A stretch of DNA of 64,000 nucleotides. Source: Sphingopyxis lindanitolerans (GTDB taxonomy: Bacteria; Pseudomonadota; Alphaproteobacteria; Sphingomonadales; Sphingomonadaceae). Under the pieces are notes generated by a model that worked only from the letters and a program-made list of their open reading frames with translations, was not told the origin of the DNA and did no database searches. The position numbers were made by a program, and so were the translations under genes. The DNA is taken from NCBI RefSeq assembly GCF_002993885.1, contig NZ_CM009578.1, positions 3,370,009-3,434,008 of the forward strand, in the 5' to 3' direction. Positions 8,319 to 17,352 of this stretch are shown here, in pieces (position 1 is the first letter of the stretch; each line of letters begins with the position of its first letter).

Positions 8319-9478
8319 ATGCAGCGCATCGCGAGAGGAGCGGTTTTTGCCGCATTGATGGTATCGGCGAGCGCATTGAGCGCCGCGGACTATCCGCAGC
8401 CGCTGCCCGAAGAGCCGGTCCCGACCGTTGCCGAGCTTCCCGAACATTATCCCGACAGCTGGGTCTTCGTGCAGGATCTGCACTTCAACAGCCTGCCCGA
8501 CGGGCGCGCGGCGATCGTCGACGTCGGCGCCGAAAACAATCATCTTCGCGGGCAGATCCCCGTCGCGCAGTTCGGCAACCTGCTGCCGTCGACGACGCGC
8601 GGGGAAATTTATGTCGGCGAAACCTATTATTCGCGGCTGACGCGCGGCGAACGGACCGACGTCATCACCATCTGGGACACGAAGACGCTGACGCCGAAGG
8701 GCGAGATCGTCCTGCCCGGCGGCAAGCGCGGCCTGTTCGTGACGCTTCGCAACAGCCTGCAACTCACCAATGACGAGAAATGGGCGCTGGTGTTCAATTT
8801 CACGCCGGGCGCGTCGGTGACCGTCGTCGATCTCGATGGCCGCAAGGTCCTGTCGGACATCGAACTGCCGGGCTGCTCGCTTGCCTATCCGACCGGACCA
8901 CGCGGCTTCGCCACGCTGTGCGCCGACGGGACGATGTCGAGCATCGCGCTCGACGCCGCCGGCAAGGCGGCCGGGCCCGCCGTCACCAGCGCAGCGTTCA
9001 ACGATATCGACGATGACCCGCTGTTTCGATGGTCGGGCGCACCGGCTGGTTCGTCAGTTTCAAGGGCCGTCTGCGTGCGATCGATTTTTCGGGCGCCGCC
9101 GCCAGGGATCTCGGCGGCTTCGCGCTTCCCAAGCAGGACGGCGGTGAACCCGAATGGCGTCCGGGTGGCTGGCAGGTCATTTCGGCCGACCGCGCGGGGC
9201 TGCTCTATATCCTGATGAACCCGAAGAGCGGCGAAGGCACGCACAAGGACGGCGGGACCGAAGCGTGGGTGGTCGATCCGAAAACCAAGACGCTGGTCCG
9301 CCGCATCGCGCTCAAGAATCACAGCCTGTCGATCGAGGCGACGCAGCAGGAAAAGCCGCTGCTCGTCGCGTCGCGCCCCGACGGGTCGCTCGACGTTTAT
9401 GACGCAGCGAGCGGCGCCTTCGTCCGCACTATCGTCAGCGTCGTCCACGACCCGATGACGATGACGGCGGCGCGCTGA
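8319..9478 (+). CDS. mauB: TTQ amine dehydrogenase heavy (beta-propeller) chain, frameshifted
   Basis: The product resembles the heavy chain of methylamine/aromatic amine dehydrogenases: a cleavable signal (MVSASALSAAD), then propeller strands such as LTRGERTDVITIWDTKTLTPKGEIVLPGGKR-like text in family order. Homology runs in one frame to DDDPLF near 9026 and then continues one frame back as MVGRTGWFVSFKGRLRAIDF to the stop at 9476-9478. One T missing from the run at 9024-9026 would explain it. Without correction, translation ends near 9215. AGGAGAGGGA precedes the ATG and the stop overlaps mauE by ATGA. Either a recent mutation or a sequencing error; the rest of the operon is intact. Confidence 0.82.
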
Positions 9479-9996
9479 TGGCTGCCGTCATGCCTATATT
9501 GGCGCTGTTCCTCGCCATAATCCTGGTGGTTGCGGCGGCGCACAAGCTCGCCGAGCGCGCCCGGCTGACGCGGGCGACGGCAGGCCTGTTGCGCCTTGCT
9601 CCCGCGCTCGCGATGCCGGTCACGATGGCTGCCGCCGCAGTCGAGTTCGCGGCGGCGCTGGCGCTGCTCTTTCCCGCTTCGCGGCCCACCGGCGCGCTGC
9701 TCGCGGCGCTGCTGTGGGCCGGATATGGCCTCGCCTTGCTCGCGGCGCGGCGGCGCGGCGACGGCGCGATCGACTGCGGCTGTGATTTCGGTGCGCGCAA
9801 GAGCGGAATCGGCCGTTTCGCCATCGCCCGCGCCTTCGCGCTCGCCGCCGCGGCGCTGCCGCTTTGTCTCTCTCCCGCAGGGGGGGGCGGCATCGACATT
9901 CCGTCGATCTTCGCCGCCCTCGCCTTTGTCGCGCTGCTCTTCGCAGCCGGTGAACTCGCCAATCTTCCCGCACCCCGCAGGAGCGCATCCCGATGA
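9478..9996 (+). CDS. mauE: MauE-like membrane protein for amine-dehydrogenase maturation
   Basis: A 172-residue membrane protein with about four hydrophobic segments and the family signature DCGCDFG near residue 100, where the cysteine pair may take part in redox. MauE and MauD are needed to make the disulfide-rich light chain of TTQ amine dehydrogenases. It overlaps the heavy-chain stop and the MauD start (ATGA at both ends), so all three are translationally coupled. Confidence 0.88.
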   Translation: MAAVMPILALFLAIILVVAAAHKLAERARLTRATAGLLRLAPALAMPVTMAAAAVEFAAALALLFPASRPTGALLAALLWAGYGLALLAARRRGDGAIDCGCDFGARKSGIGRFAIARAFALAAAALPLCLSPAGGGGIDIPSIFAALAFVALLFAAGELANLPAPRRSASR

Positions 9997-10583
9997 CCGG
10001 ATTTTTCTTCGCCTCGCAAATATTGCTGTGGATCGCCGTCGCGGTGCTCGGCGTCCTCGTCGCGGCGCTCGCGCGGCAGGTCGGGGTGCTCCACGAACGG
10101 ATCGCGCCGGCGGGCGCGCTGACGCTGCATCAGAAGGTCAATGTCGGCGATCAGGCGCCCGCGATGACGCTCGACACGCTGAACGGCGGCCAGGTTGTGA
10201 TCGGCGGCAAGCGGCATCGCCGCGGGCAACTGATCTTCTTTCTCTCGCCCGATTGCCCGGTCTGCAAGACACTGCTGCCCGTCGTCCGTTCGGCGAGCGC
10301 CGCCGAACGCGACTGGCTCGACGTCGTGCTGGCGAGCGACGGCGACCCCGCCGCACATCGCCGGCTGGCGATCGCCGAGGGGCTCACCGGCTTCGACTAT
10401 GTCCTGTCGGAAGATCTGGGCCGGTCGCTCGGCGTCTCGAAGCTCCCCTATGCGGTGCTGATCGACGAGGAAGGCCGCATCGCGTCGCTCGGCCTCGTCA
10501 ACAATCGCGAGCATCTGGAAAGCCTGTTCGAGGCCAAGGAACGCCGCGTTGCTTCCATCCAGGACTATCTCGCGCGCGACTGA
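9993..10583 (+). CDS. mauD: MauD-like thioredoxin-fold protein
   Basis: A 196-residue protein with one N-terminal membrane anchor, the MauD signature RQVGVLHERIAPAGAL, and a periplasmic thioredoxin-like domain with the active-site motif SPDCPVCK near residues 84-91. In the family it helps form the six disulfides of the small subunit. The position between mauE and the light-chain gene is the usual one in mau and aau operons. Confidence 0.92.
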   Translation: MTGFFFASQILLWIAVAVLGVLVAALARQVGVLHERIAPAGALTLHQKVNVGDQAPAMTLDTLNGGQVVIGGKRHRRGQLIFFLSPDCPVCKTLLPVVRSASAAERDWLDVVLASDGDPAAHRRLAIAEGLTGFDYVLSEDLGRSLGVSKLPYAVLIDEEGRIASLGLVNNREHLESLFEAKERRVASIQDYLARD

Positions 10584-10613
10584 GCCGTGCGAAACGACAA
10601 GAAGGGGACGAAT

Positions 10614-11168
10614 ATGTCGGGTCTCGACAAATTTTCGGAGAAGGTGACGCGAAACGTCGCGCGCGCGACCTCACGGCGCAGCCTGCTGACGCTGATCGGC
10701 GGCGCGCTGACCGGCGCGGCAGTCATTCCGGTGCTGCCGGTGTCGCGGGCGCAGGCGCAGACCCACGGTGGTGGCGGTGAGCCCGTTGCCCCGCAGTCGA
10801 CCGGCAATCCACAGGATCCCGGCGACCAGACCCAATGCGATTATTGGCGTTACTGCGCGATCGACGGCTTTTTGTGCAGTTGCTGCGGCGGCTCACCGAG
10901 TTCGTGTCCGCCGGGGACCGAAATGTCGCCGATCACCTGGATCGGCACCTGCCAGAACCCCGCCGACAACCGCGCCTATATCATCAGCTATAACGACTGC
11001 TGCGGTAAATCCTCGTGCGGGCGCTGCCTGTGCAACCGCAACGAGAACGACCGGCCGATGGTCCGTCCGCAAGCGAACAACGATATCAACTGGTGCCTCG
11101 GCACGTCGAGTTCGGTCTATAATTGCTCGACCGCGGTGATCCTCGGCGTCGCGTTGGAGCAGCGGTGA
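10614..11168 (+). CDS. mauA: TTQ amine dehydrogenase light chain (aromatic amine dehydrogenase-like)
   Basis: The 184-residue precursor starts at an ATG preceded by AAGAAGGGG; an upstream GTG at 10587 is less likely. A twin-arginine signal (TSRRSLL) precedes a cysteine-rich mature part with 13 or more cysteines. Trp109 (ITWIGTC) and Trp160 (DINWCLG) are 51 residues apart, the spacing of the two tryptophans that form the TTQ cofactor. Asp84 and Asp128 sit where the catalytic aspartates lie; from memory these four numbers equal those of the Alcaligenes faecalis aromatic enzyme. Tyr169 and Ser172 fall at pocket positions that are Phe and Thr there. It oxidises primary amines to aldehydes in the periplasm. 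Confidence 0.95.
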   Translation: MSGLDKFSEKVTRNVARATSRRSLLTLIGGALTGAAVIPVLPVSRAQAQTHGGGGEPVAPQSTGNPQDPGDQTQCDYWRYCAIDGFLCSCCGGSPSSCPPGTEMSPITWIGTCQNPADNRAYIISYNDCCGKSSCGRCLCNRNENDRPMVRPQANNDINWCLGTSSSVYNCSTAVILGVALEQR

Positions 11169-11602
11169 TGCGGCGGCTGACGATCGCCCTCGCGCTGGCG
11201 GGGCTGGGGGTGGCCGCACCAGCCGTCGCGGCCGACGACGGCGCGACCGTCTTCAAGCGCTGCGCGGCGTGCCACCTCGGCGACGGCGCGGGTGTCCCCG
11301 GTGCCTTTCCGCCGTTGAAGGCCAATGCCCAGTCGCTCGCGGCGACGGCTGCTGGACGCCGCTATATGGCGCTCGCGGTGATCCGCGGCCTGTCGGGGCC
11401 GATCACCGTCGGCGGCAAGGCCTTTCGCAGCACGATGCCGGCGCAGGCGGGACTGAACGACGCCCAGGTGGCGGCGGTGCTCAACCATGTGGTCCGCGGC
11501 ACGGCGGCAAGGGCGTTCACGCCAAAGGAGATTGCCGGATACCGCGCGGGCGGTGCGGCGCTCAACTCCGCCGCCGTCGCGCGCCTTCGGCCCGGCAAAT
11601 GA
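11168..11602 (+). CDS. Periplasmic monohaem cytochrome c
   Basis: The 144-residue precursor has a signal peptide ending APAVAAD, one haem site CAACH at about residues 34-38, and a distal Met in FRSTMPAQAGL, the pattern of class I c-type cytochromes. The ATG overlaps the light-chain TGA. It is the likely electron acceptor of the amine dehydrogenase, in place of amicyanin or azurin. Confidence 0.9.
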   Translation: MRRLTIALALAGLGVAAPAVAADDGATVFKRCAACHLGDGAGVPGAFPPLKANAQSLAATAAGRRYMALAVIRGLSGPITVGGKAFRSTMPAQAGLNDAQVAAVLNHVVRGTAARAFTPKEIAGYRAGGAALNSAAVARLRPGK

Positions 11603-12078
11603 AAGGACTGGCTGCTCCCGCGCTGATCCTGGCGGCCGGGGCAGCCTTTGCAACGCCCGCGGCGAGCGGCCCGACGTCGAGCCACCCGGAAAAGGCGATG
11701 CCCGGGGTCGCCGATCCGGTGCGCGCACGGCAGCACTGGATATTGCAATGCCAGGGATGCCACCGCGCCGATGCGACGGGAACGCCGCAGACCGCGCCGA
11801 CGATGGCGGGCTTCGTCGCGCGTTTCCTGCAGGTGCCGGGCGGGCGCGACTATCTGGCGCGAGTGCCCGGCGTCGCCACGGCGGCGCTGTCCGATGCCGA
11901 TCTGGCGGAGGTGGTGAACTGGTCGCTGATGCGGTTCGACCCGGCGCATGTGCCCGCAGATTTCAAACCCTACACAGCCGCCGAAATCGGCCGGCTGCGG
12001 CACAAACCGTTGCGCGCCGAAGCGAGCGCCGTGCGCGCGCGGCTGGTGGCGGACTTTGACGAGACGAAAATACCTTAA
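11599..12078 (+). CDS. Second cytochrome c-like protein
   Basis: A 159-residue exported protein with a short signal sequence and one haem motif, CQGCH near residue 52, inside a segment (ILQCQGCHRADATG) typical of c-type cytochromes. A methionine ligand is not obvious; Met64 of APTMAGF is a candidate. It overlaps the preceding cytochrome gene by ATGA. The aau operon of Alcaligenes faecalis also carries a cytochrome-like gene after the light chain, so this may be its counterpart. Confidence 0.85.
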   Translation: MKGLAAPALILAAGAAFATPAASGPTSSHPEKAMPGVADPVRARQHWILQCQGCHRADATGTPQTAPTMAGFVARFLQVPGGRDYLARVPGVATAALSDADLAEVVNWSLMRFDPAHVPADFKPYTAAEIGRLRHKPLRAEASAVRARLVADFDETKIP

Positions 12079-12100
12079 AAAAGACAGGGGAGGTTGTTCG

Positions 12101-14326
12101 ATGATCAAGATGAATGCGAGCGGGGCGGTACGCCCCATGCTGCTGCTGATGCTGACCGGCGCGTCGGTGTCGGCGCTGGCTCAGGAAGCCCCCGCGACCC
12201 CGGCTCCCGCCGAGACCGTGGCCGACAATGGGACCGACATCGTCGTCACCGCGCAGAAGCGGGCGGAGCGTCTTCAGGACGTGCCGATCGCGGTGAGTGC
12301 GCTCGGCGGCGATTCGCTCGAACGCCAGCGGGTGACCCAGGCCGACGAACTCGCGGGCAAGATCGTCAATCTTCAACTCACCTCGACCGTTGGCGACAAC
12401 ACGCCGATCTTCGCGCTGCGCGGCGTCTCGATGTCCGATTACAGCCTCAACCAGGCGAGCCCCGTCGCGACATATTATGACGAGGTCTACAAGGGCAATT
12501 TCGCTTTCCTCGGTGTCGCGATGTACGACCTTGAGCGCGTCGAGGTGCTGCGCGGGCCGCAAGGCACGCTTTATGGCAAGAACACCACCGGCGGCGCGGT
12601 CAATCTGATCAGCCGCACGCCGGTGCTCGGCGAAACCGAAGGTTATCTGAACCTCGGTTACGGCAACTATGATCGCTACGAGGCGAATGGCGCCTTGAGC
12701 GTGCCGCTCGGCGAGACGCTGGCGGCGCGCGTTGCCTTCACCTTCGCGCGCGCCGACGGCTGGTTCAAGAACCAGCTTCCCGGCAAGCCCGACCTGGCGA
12801 GCGTCCGCGAATATGGCGTGCGCGGCAGCCTGCTGTTCGAGCCGAGCGACAGCGCGCGCTTTGTGCTGCGCGCCTCGACCAGTTACCAGAACCCCCGCAA
12901 CTATGGCGTCTATGCCCAGCCCGAGGCGGTGAACCGCCCCGGCCTTAGCCGCCGCCAGATCGAGGCGAACGTCACCGACCGCCGCCACGCCCGCACCTCG
13001 TCGGTGTCGCTCACCGGCACGGTCGATTTGAGCGACGCGCTCGCGATCACCAGCGTCACCTCGTGGGATAAGGGCCGGCTCAATTTCTATGAGGACACCG
13101 ACGGGACCGCGACCGAATTGCTCGAAATCCCCTACGCCGACCGCGCGACGCAATTCGCGCAGGATCTGCGGCTGACGAGCGATTTCGATGGTCCGTTCAA
13201 CTTCATTCTCGGCGCCTATTTCAACCGCGAGAAAGTCTATAACCAGACGACCTTTGAAATCGGCAAGGACATCGATTCCGACGGCCTGCCGGGCGTCACC
13301 GACGCCGATTGCGCGGTCGGTTTTCCGCTGGGCTGTTTGTTCCGCAACAGCTTCGACCAGGTCAAGAAGAGCTATGCGCTCTATTCGGACATGAGCTTCG
13401 AGGTCAGCGACCAGTTCACGCTGCGCGGCGGCCTCCGCTTCACGCGCGACAAGGGCGTGCAGAGCAATTTCGAGGCCAATGCCTTCGGTCCCAACGAAGT
13501 GCTGGTGATGAACCTGATCCCGCCGTCGCGGCTCGACTACAGCACCGAGAACCTGTCGGGCAAGATCGGCGCCGATTACAAGATCAACCCCGACGTGATG
13601 GTCTATGGCAATTACAGCCGCGGCTATCGCGCCCCCAGCTTCAACGCGCAGGCCTTTTTCGACCCGTCCGAGCTGTCGGTCGCGAAGGCCGAAAAGATCG
13701 ACGCGTTCGAGCTGGGGCTGAAGAGCCAGTTCGCCGACCGCCGCGTCACGCTCAACATGGCGGCGTTCCATTACACCTACAGCAACCAGCAGTTCATCAA
13801 CGTCGATCCGGCGACCGCGGCGCAGACCTTGCTCAACATCCCGCGTTCGCGCATCCAGGGCGGCGAGGCCGAACTGACCGTCCGCGCGGGCGACATGGTG
13901 ACATTGCGCGGCGGGCTCGGCCTGCTCGACACCAAGATCAAGCGCGGCACGGTGAGCGGCGTCGATGTCAGCGGCAATCGGCTATCGAACGCACCCAAGC
14001 TGACCTTTACCGGCGGCTTCGACGCGACGGTGATCGACGGTGGCAGCGGGAAGGTGAGCCTGCACGGCGACATCAATTATTCGTCGAACCAATATTTCGA
14101 GGTGCTCAACATCCCCCGGCTGCGGCAGAAATCTTATGTCCTGCTGTCGGGGCACATCGATTGGGAATCGGCGGACGGACGCTGGACGGCGTCGGTGTGG
14201 GGCAAGAACCTCGCCAATAAATTCTACTTCACCTCGCGTGTCGACCTGCTCTCGGGCTTCGGTTTCGATTATAACCATGTCGGGACTCCGCGAACCTATG
14301 GCGTCACCGTCGGCGCGAAATTCTGA
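12101..14326 (+). CDS. TonB-dependent receptor in the amine-dehydrogenase operon
   Basis: The 741-residue receptor starts at an ATG after GGGGAGG, 22 nt behind the second cytochrome. A signal peptide ends SALAQ, the TonB-box region reads DIVVTAQKRAERLQDVPIAVSA, the plug has VEVLRGPQGTLYGKNTTGG, and the barrel ends in the expected aromatic residue (VGAKF). Co-transcription with amine oxidation genes suggests uptake of an amine or amine conjugate. Small free amines pass porins, so a larger substrate is likely. Confidence 0.93.
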   Translation: MIKMNASGAVRPMLLLMLTGASVSALAQEAPATPAPAETVADNGTDIVVTAQKRAERLQDVPIAVSALGGDSLERQRVTQADELAGKIVNLQLTSTVGDNTPIFALRGVSMSDYSLNQASPVATYYDEVYKGNFAFLGVAMYDLERVEVLRGPQGTLYGKNTTGGAVNLISRTPVLGETEGYLNLGYGNYDRYEANGALSVPLGETLAARVAFTFARADGWFKNQLPGKPDLASVREYGVRGSLLFEPSDSARFVLRASTSYQNPRNYGVYAQPEAVNRPGLSRRQIEANVTDRRHARTSSVSLTGTVDLSDALAITSVTSWDKGRLNFYEDTDGTATELLEIPYADRATQFAQDLRLTSDFDGPFNFILGAYFNREKVYNQTTFEIGKDIDSDGLPGVTDADCAVGFPLGCLFRNSFDQVKKSYALYSDMSFEVSDQFTLRGGLRFTRDKGVQSNFEANAFGPNEVLVMNLIPPSRLDYSTENLSGKIGADYKINPDVMVYGNYSRGYRAPSFNAQAFFDPSELSVAKAEKIDAFELGLKSQFADRRVTLNMAAFHYTYSNQQFINVDPATAAQTLLNIPRSRIQGGEAELTVRAGDMVTLRGGLGLLDTKIKRGTVSGVDVSGNRLSNAPKLTFTGGFDATVIDGGSGKVSLHGDINYSSNQYFEVLNIPRLRQKSYVLLSGHIDWESADGRWTASVWGKNLANKFYFTSRVDLLSGFGFDYNHVGTPRTYGVTVGAKF

Positions 14327-14338
14327 TCGGAGAGACAT

Positions 14339-15748
14339 ATGTCCGACTATAAGATGCTGATCGGCGGGCGGCTGGTCGATGGCGATCATGACATGGACGT
14401 CATCAACCCCGCGACCGAAGAAGTTTTCGCCACCGTCGCGCGCGCGTCGGAGCGGCAGGCCGACGCGGCGATCGAGGCGGCGGCCACCGCCTTTCCCGCC
14501 TGGGCCGAAACCCCGCTGGCCGAGCGGCAGGCGAAGGTCAGCCAGCTTGCCGATGCGATCGTCGCCAATGCCGACCGGCTGGCGCGCGCGCTGACACAGG
14601 AACAGGGCAAGCCGCTGGCCGAGGCGCAGGGCGAGATCGCGTGGGCCGAAGGCTATCTGCGCCACTATGCGACGCTCGACATTGCCGAGCGGACGATCCA
14701 GGACGATGCGAGCGGGCTGATTCAGGTTCGCCGCAAGCCGCTCGGCGTCGTCGCTGGGATCATCGCGTGGAATTTCCCGCTGCTCGTCGCCTGCTGGAAG
14801 ATCGGCCCGGCGGTGATCGCGGGCAACACGATCGTCCTGAAGCCCGCACCGACCACCCCGGTCACCGCGCTGATGCTCGGCGAGTTGTGCCAGAAGATCT
14901 TCCCGGCAGGCGTCGTCAACATCATTACCGATGCCAACGATCTCGGCGGCTATCTGACCGCCGATCCGCGCATCGCCAAGGTCGGGTTCACCGGATCGAC
15001 CGCGACGGGCAAGAAGATCATGGCGAGCGCAGCCGACGGCCTCAAGCGGCTGACGCTCGAACTTGGCGGCAACGACCCCGGTATTGTTCTCGACGACGTC
15101 GATGTTCGCGCGACCGCGCAGGGTATCTTCAACGCCGCCTTCCTCAATTGCGGGCAGGTGTGCCTTGCGATCAAGCGCGCCTATGTCCACGACAGCATTT
15201 ATGATGCGATGTGCGACGAGCTGGCGCGACTCGCCGAAGCGGCGGTGGTCGACGACGGGCTGGCGCAGGGCGCACAGATCGGGCCGATCCAGAACAAGGC
15301 GCAATATGAGAAAGTGAAGGCCTTCCTCGAAAGCGCGCGCCGGGACGGCACCATCGTCGCGGGCGGCGAGGTGATCGACCGTGCCGGCTATTTCCTGCGG
15401 CCGACGATCGTCCGCGACGTGACCGACGGCGACCAGATCGTCGATGAGGAACAATTCGGCCCGATCCTGCCGGTGATCCGCTTTTCGGACATCGACGATG
15501 TCGTCGCGCGCGCCAATGCCTCGCCTTACGGGCTCGGCGCCTCGGTCTGGTCGGGCGACGTCGACCACGCGCTGGCGGTCGCGGAGCGGATCGAAAGCGG
15601 ATCGGTGTGGGTGAACCAGCATGTCGCGATCGGCCCGCATATTCCGATGGCGGGGGTCAAATCCTCCGGCCTCGGGGTTGAGCAGGCAGAGGAAGGCCTC
15701 GCCGAATATACGCAATTGTCGGTGATCAACGTGGCGCGCGGCGGATGA
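14339..15748 (+). CDS. NAD(P)-dependent aldehyde dehydrogenase
   Basis: This 469-residue enzyme has the family's general base Glu241 (LELGGNDPG) and catalytic Cys271 (LNCGQVC), plus AWNFP and the GFTGSTATGK cofactor loop near 218. It follows the receptor by 12 nt with GGAGAGA before the ATG. It would oxidise the aldehyde released by the amine dehydrogenase to the carboxylic acid, in the cytoplasm if the aldehyde is imported. Confidence 0.93.
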   Translation: MSDYKMLIGGRLVDGDHDMDVINPATEEVFATVARASERQADAAIEAAATAFPAWAETPLAERQAKVSQLADAIVANADRLARALTQEQGKPLAEAQGEIAWAEGYLRHYATLDIAERTIQDDASGLIQVRRKPLGVVAGIIAWNFPLLVACWKIGPAVIAGNTIVLKPAPTTPVTALMLGELCQKIFPAGVVNIITDANDLGGYLTADPRIAKVGFTGSTATGKKIMASAADGLKRLTLELGGNDPGIVLDDVDVRATAQGIFNAAFLNCGQVCLAIKRAYVHDSIYDAMCDELARLAEAAVVDDGLAQGAQIGPIQNKAQYEKVKAFLESARRDGTIVAGGEVIDRAGYFLRPTIVRDVTDGDQIVDEEQFGPILPVIRFSDIDDVVARANASPYGLGASVWSGDVDHALAVAERIESGSVWVNQHVAIGPHIPMAGVKSSGLGVEQAEEGLAEYTQLSVINVARGG

Positions 15749-17352
15749 GCGAAGCGTTCGCCTGGAATCCGCCGACGCATTATAATTTCGCGCGCGACGC
15801 GATCGATCGACTGGCGAAGGACAGTCCGGGCGATCGCGCGATGCTGTGGACCGACGGCGCGGGGGCGATCGTCGATCGCAGCTTCGCCGAACTGTCGGAT
15901 CATGCCGCGCGCGCCGCCGCCGTGCTGCGCGCTGCGGGCGTGGAGCGCGGCGACACGGTGCTGATCCTGATGTCGCGCGAGATCGAATGGTGGGAGTTGA
16001 TGCTCGCCTGCCTGCGGCTCGGCGCCATCGTCTCGCCCGGTACCGTGCAGCTTAGTCCCAAGGACATCGCCTATCGCTGCAAGGCGGCTGATGCGCGCTG
16101 CATCATCGCCGGGGCCGATGTCGCGCCGCGGGTCGAGGAAGCCGAGATCGACGCCGACGTCGCGCTGATTCACATCGGCGGCCCCCGCGCCGGATGGATC
16201 GATTACAGCGAGGCCAAGGCCGCCGCCGCGCCGCTCGTCGACATCGCCGACACCGCGTTCGACGATCCCGCGCTCTGCTATTTCACCAGCGGCACGACCG
16301 GCCAGCCGAAGATGACGATCCACGGCGCGGGCTATCCGCTGGCGCACGAGATCACCGGGCGTTTCTGGCTCGACCTCGGCCCCGGCGACCTCCATTGGAA
16401 CATGTCCGATACCGGCTGGGCGAAGGCGGCGTGGAGCAGCCTGTTCGCGCCGTGGCTGATGGGCGCGGCGATCTTTGTCCACCATGCGCCGGGGTTCGAT
16501 CCGGTGGCTGCGATGGACCTGCTCGAAACGCATCCGGTGACGACGCTCTGCGCGCCGCCGACCGCCTATCGCATGTTCGTCCGCGCCGATCTTGCTGGCC
16601 GCGCATTCGCGCATCTGCGCCATTGCGTCAGTGCGGGTGAGCCTCTCAATCCCGAAGTCATCGACCTGTGGAAGCGTGCGACGGGCCTCGACATCCACGA
16701 CGGCTATGGGCAGACCGAGACCGTGCTGCTTTGCTGCAACCGCCCTGGCACCGCGCGGCAAGGCGCGATGGGCCGCCCCGTTCCGGGATTCGACCTCGCG
16801 GTGATCGGGCAGGATGGCGAGATACTGCCCGCGGGCGAGGAGGGCGACATTGCGCTGCGCGTCGGCGAAGGGCGCCCGCCGGGCCTGTTCCTCGGCTATC
16901 GCGGCGATCCCGATCGCACCGCAAGCGTGTTCCGCCACGGCTGGTATCTGACCGGCGACCGCGCGACGGTCGATGCCGACGGCTATTTCTGGTTCGTCGG
17001 CCGCGCCGACGACGTCATCCTCTCGTCAGGATACCGCATCGGGCCGTTCGAGGTCGAAAGCGTCCTGTTCGAGCATGAGGCGGTCGCCGAAAGCGCGGTC
17101 GTCGCCAGCCCCGATCCGACCCGCGGCGAAGTGGTAAAGGCCTTCGTCGTCCTCGCCGCGGGGCATAGCCCCTCCGACGAACTGGCGAAGGCGTTGCAGG
17201 ACCATGTGAAGGCGATCACCGCGCCCTATAAATATCCGCGCCGCATCGAATTCGTCGACAGCCTGCCCAAGACGGTCAGCGGCAAGATCCGGCGCAAGGA
17301 ATTGCGCGACGCCGAATTCAGCGACTGGGATTTCGGGAAAGCCGACGCATGA
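15745..17352 (+). CDS. AMP-forming acyl-CoA synthetase (acetyl/medium-chain type)
   Basis: A 535-residue ANL-superfamily enzyme with the P-loop motif [11 protein letters not shown] near residue 180, the A5 motif GYGQTE near 320, the hinge [15 protein letters not shown], and the C-terminal catalytic lysine in [11 protein letters not shown]. The overall pattern ([12 protein letters not shown]) fits acetoacetyl/medium-chain acyl-CoA synthetases. It overlaps the aldehyde dehydrogenase stop (ATGA) and would activate the acid made by that enzyme. Confidence 0.92.
   Translation: MSEAFAWNPPTHYNFARDAIDRLAKDSPGDRAMLWTDGAGAIVDRSFAELSDHAARAAAVLRAAGVERGDTVLILMSREIEWWELMLACLRLGAIVSPGTVQLSPKDIAYRCKAADARCIIAGADVAPRVEEAEIDADVALIHIGGPRAGWIDYSEAKAAAAPLVDIADTAFDDPALCYFTSGTTGQPKMTIHGAGYPLAHEITGRFWLDLGPGDLHWNMSDTGWAKAAWSSLFAPWLMGAAIFVHHAPGFDPVAAMDLLETHPVTTLCAPPTAYRMFVRADLAGRAFAHLRHCVSAGEPLNPEVIDLWKRATGLDIHDGYGQTETVLLCCNRPGTARQGAMGRPVPGFDLAVIGQDGEILPAGEEGDIALRVGEGRPPGLFLGYRGDPDRTASVFRHGWYLTGDRATVDADGYFWFVGRADDVILSSGYRIGPFEVESVLFEHEAVAESAVVASPDPTRGEVVKAFVVLAAGHSPSDELAKALQDHVKAITAPYKYPRRIEFVDSLPKTVSGKIRRKELRDAEFSDWDFGKADA

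Noticed and set aside
9020..9032. Programmed -1 ribosomal frameshift in the heavy-chain gene
   Set aside because: The site CTG TTT CGA lacks a standard slippery heptamer and I see no downstream pseudoknot; the family is not known to frameshift.
11963..13771. Open frame of about 600 codons on the minus strand
   Set aside because: It lies opposite the TonB receptor, has no conserved motif and shows the Arg/Asp/Ala/His-rich composition of antisense high-GC frames.
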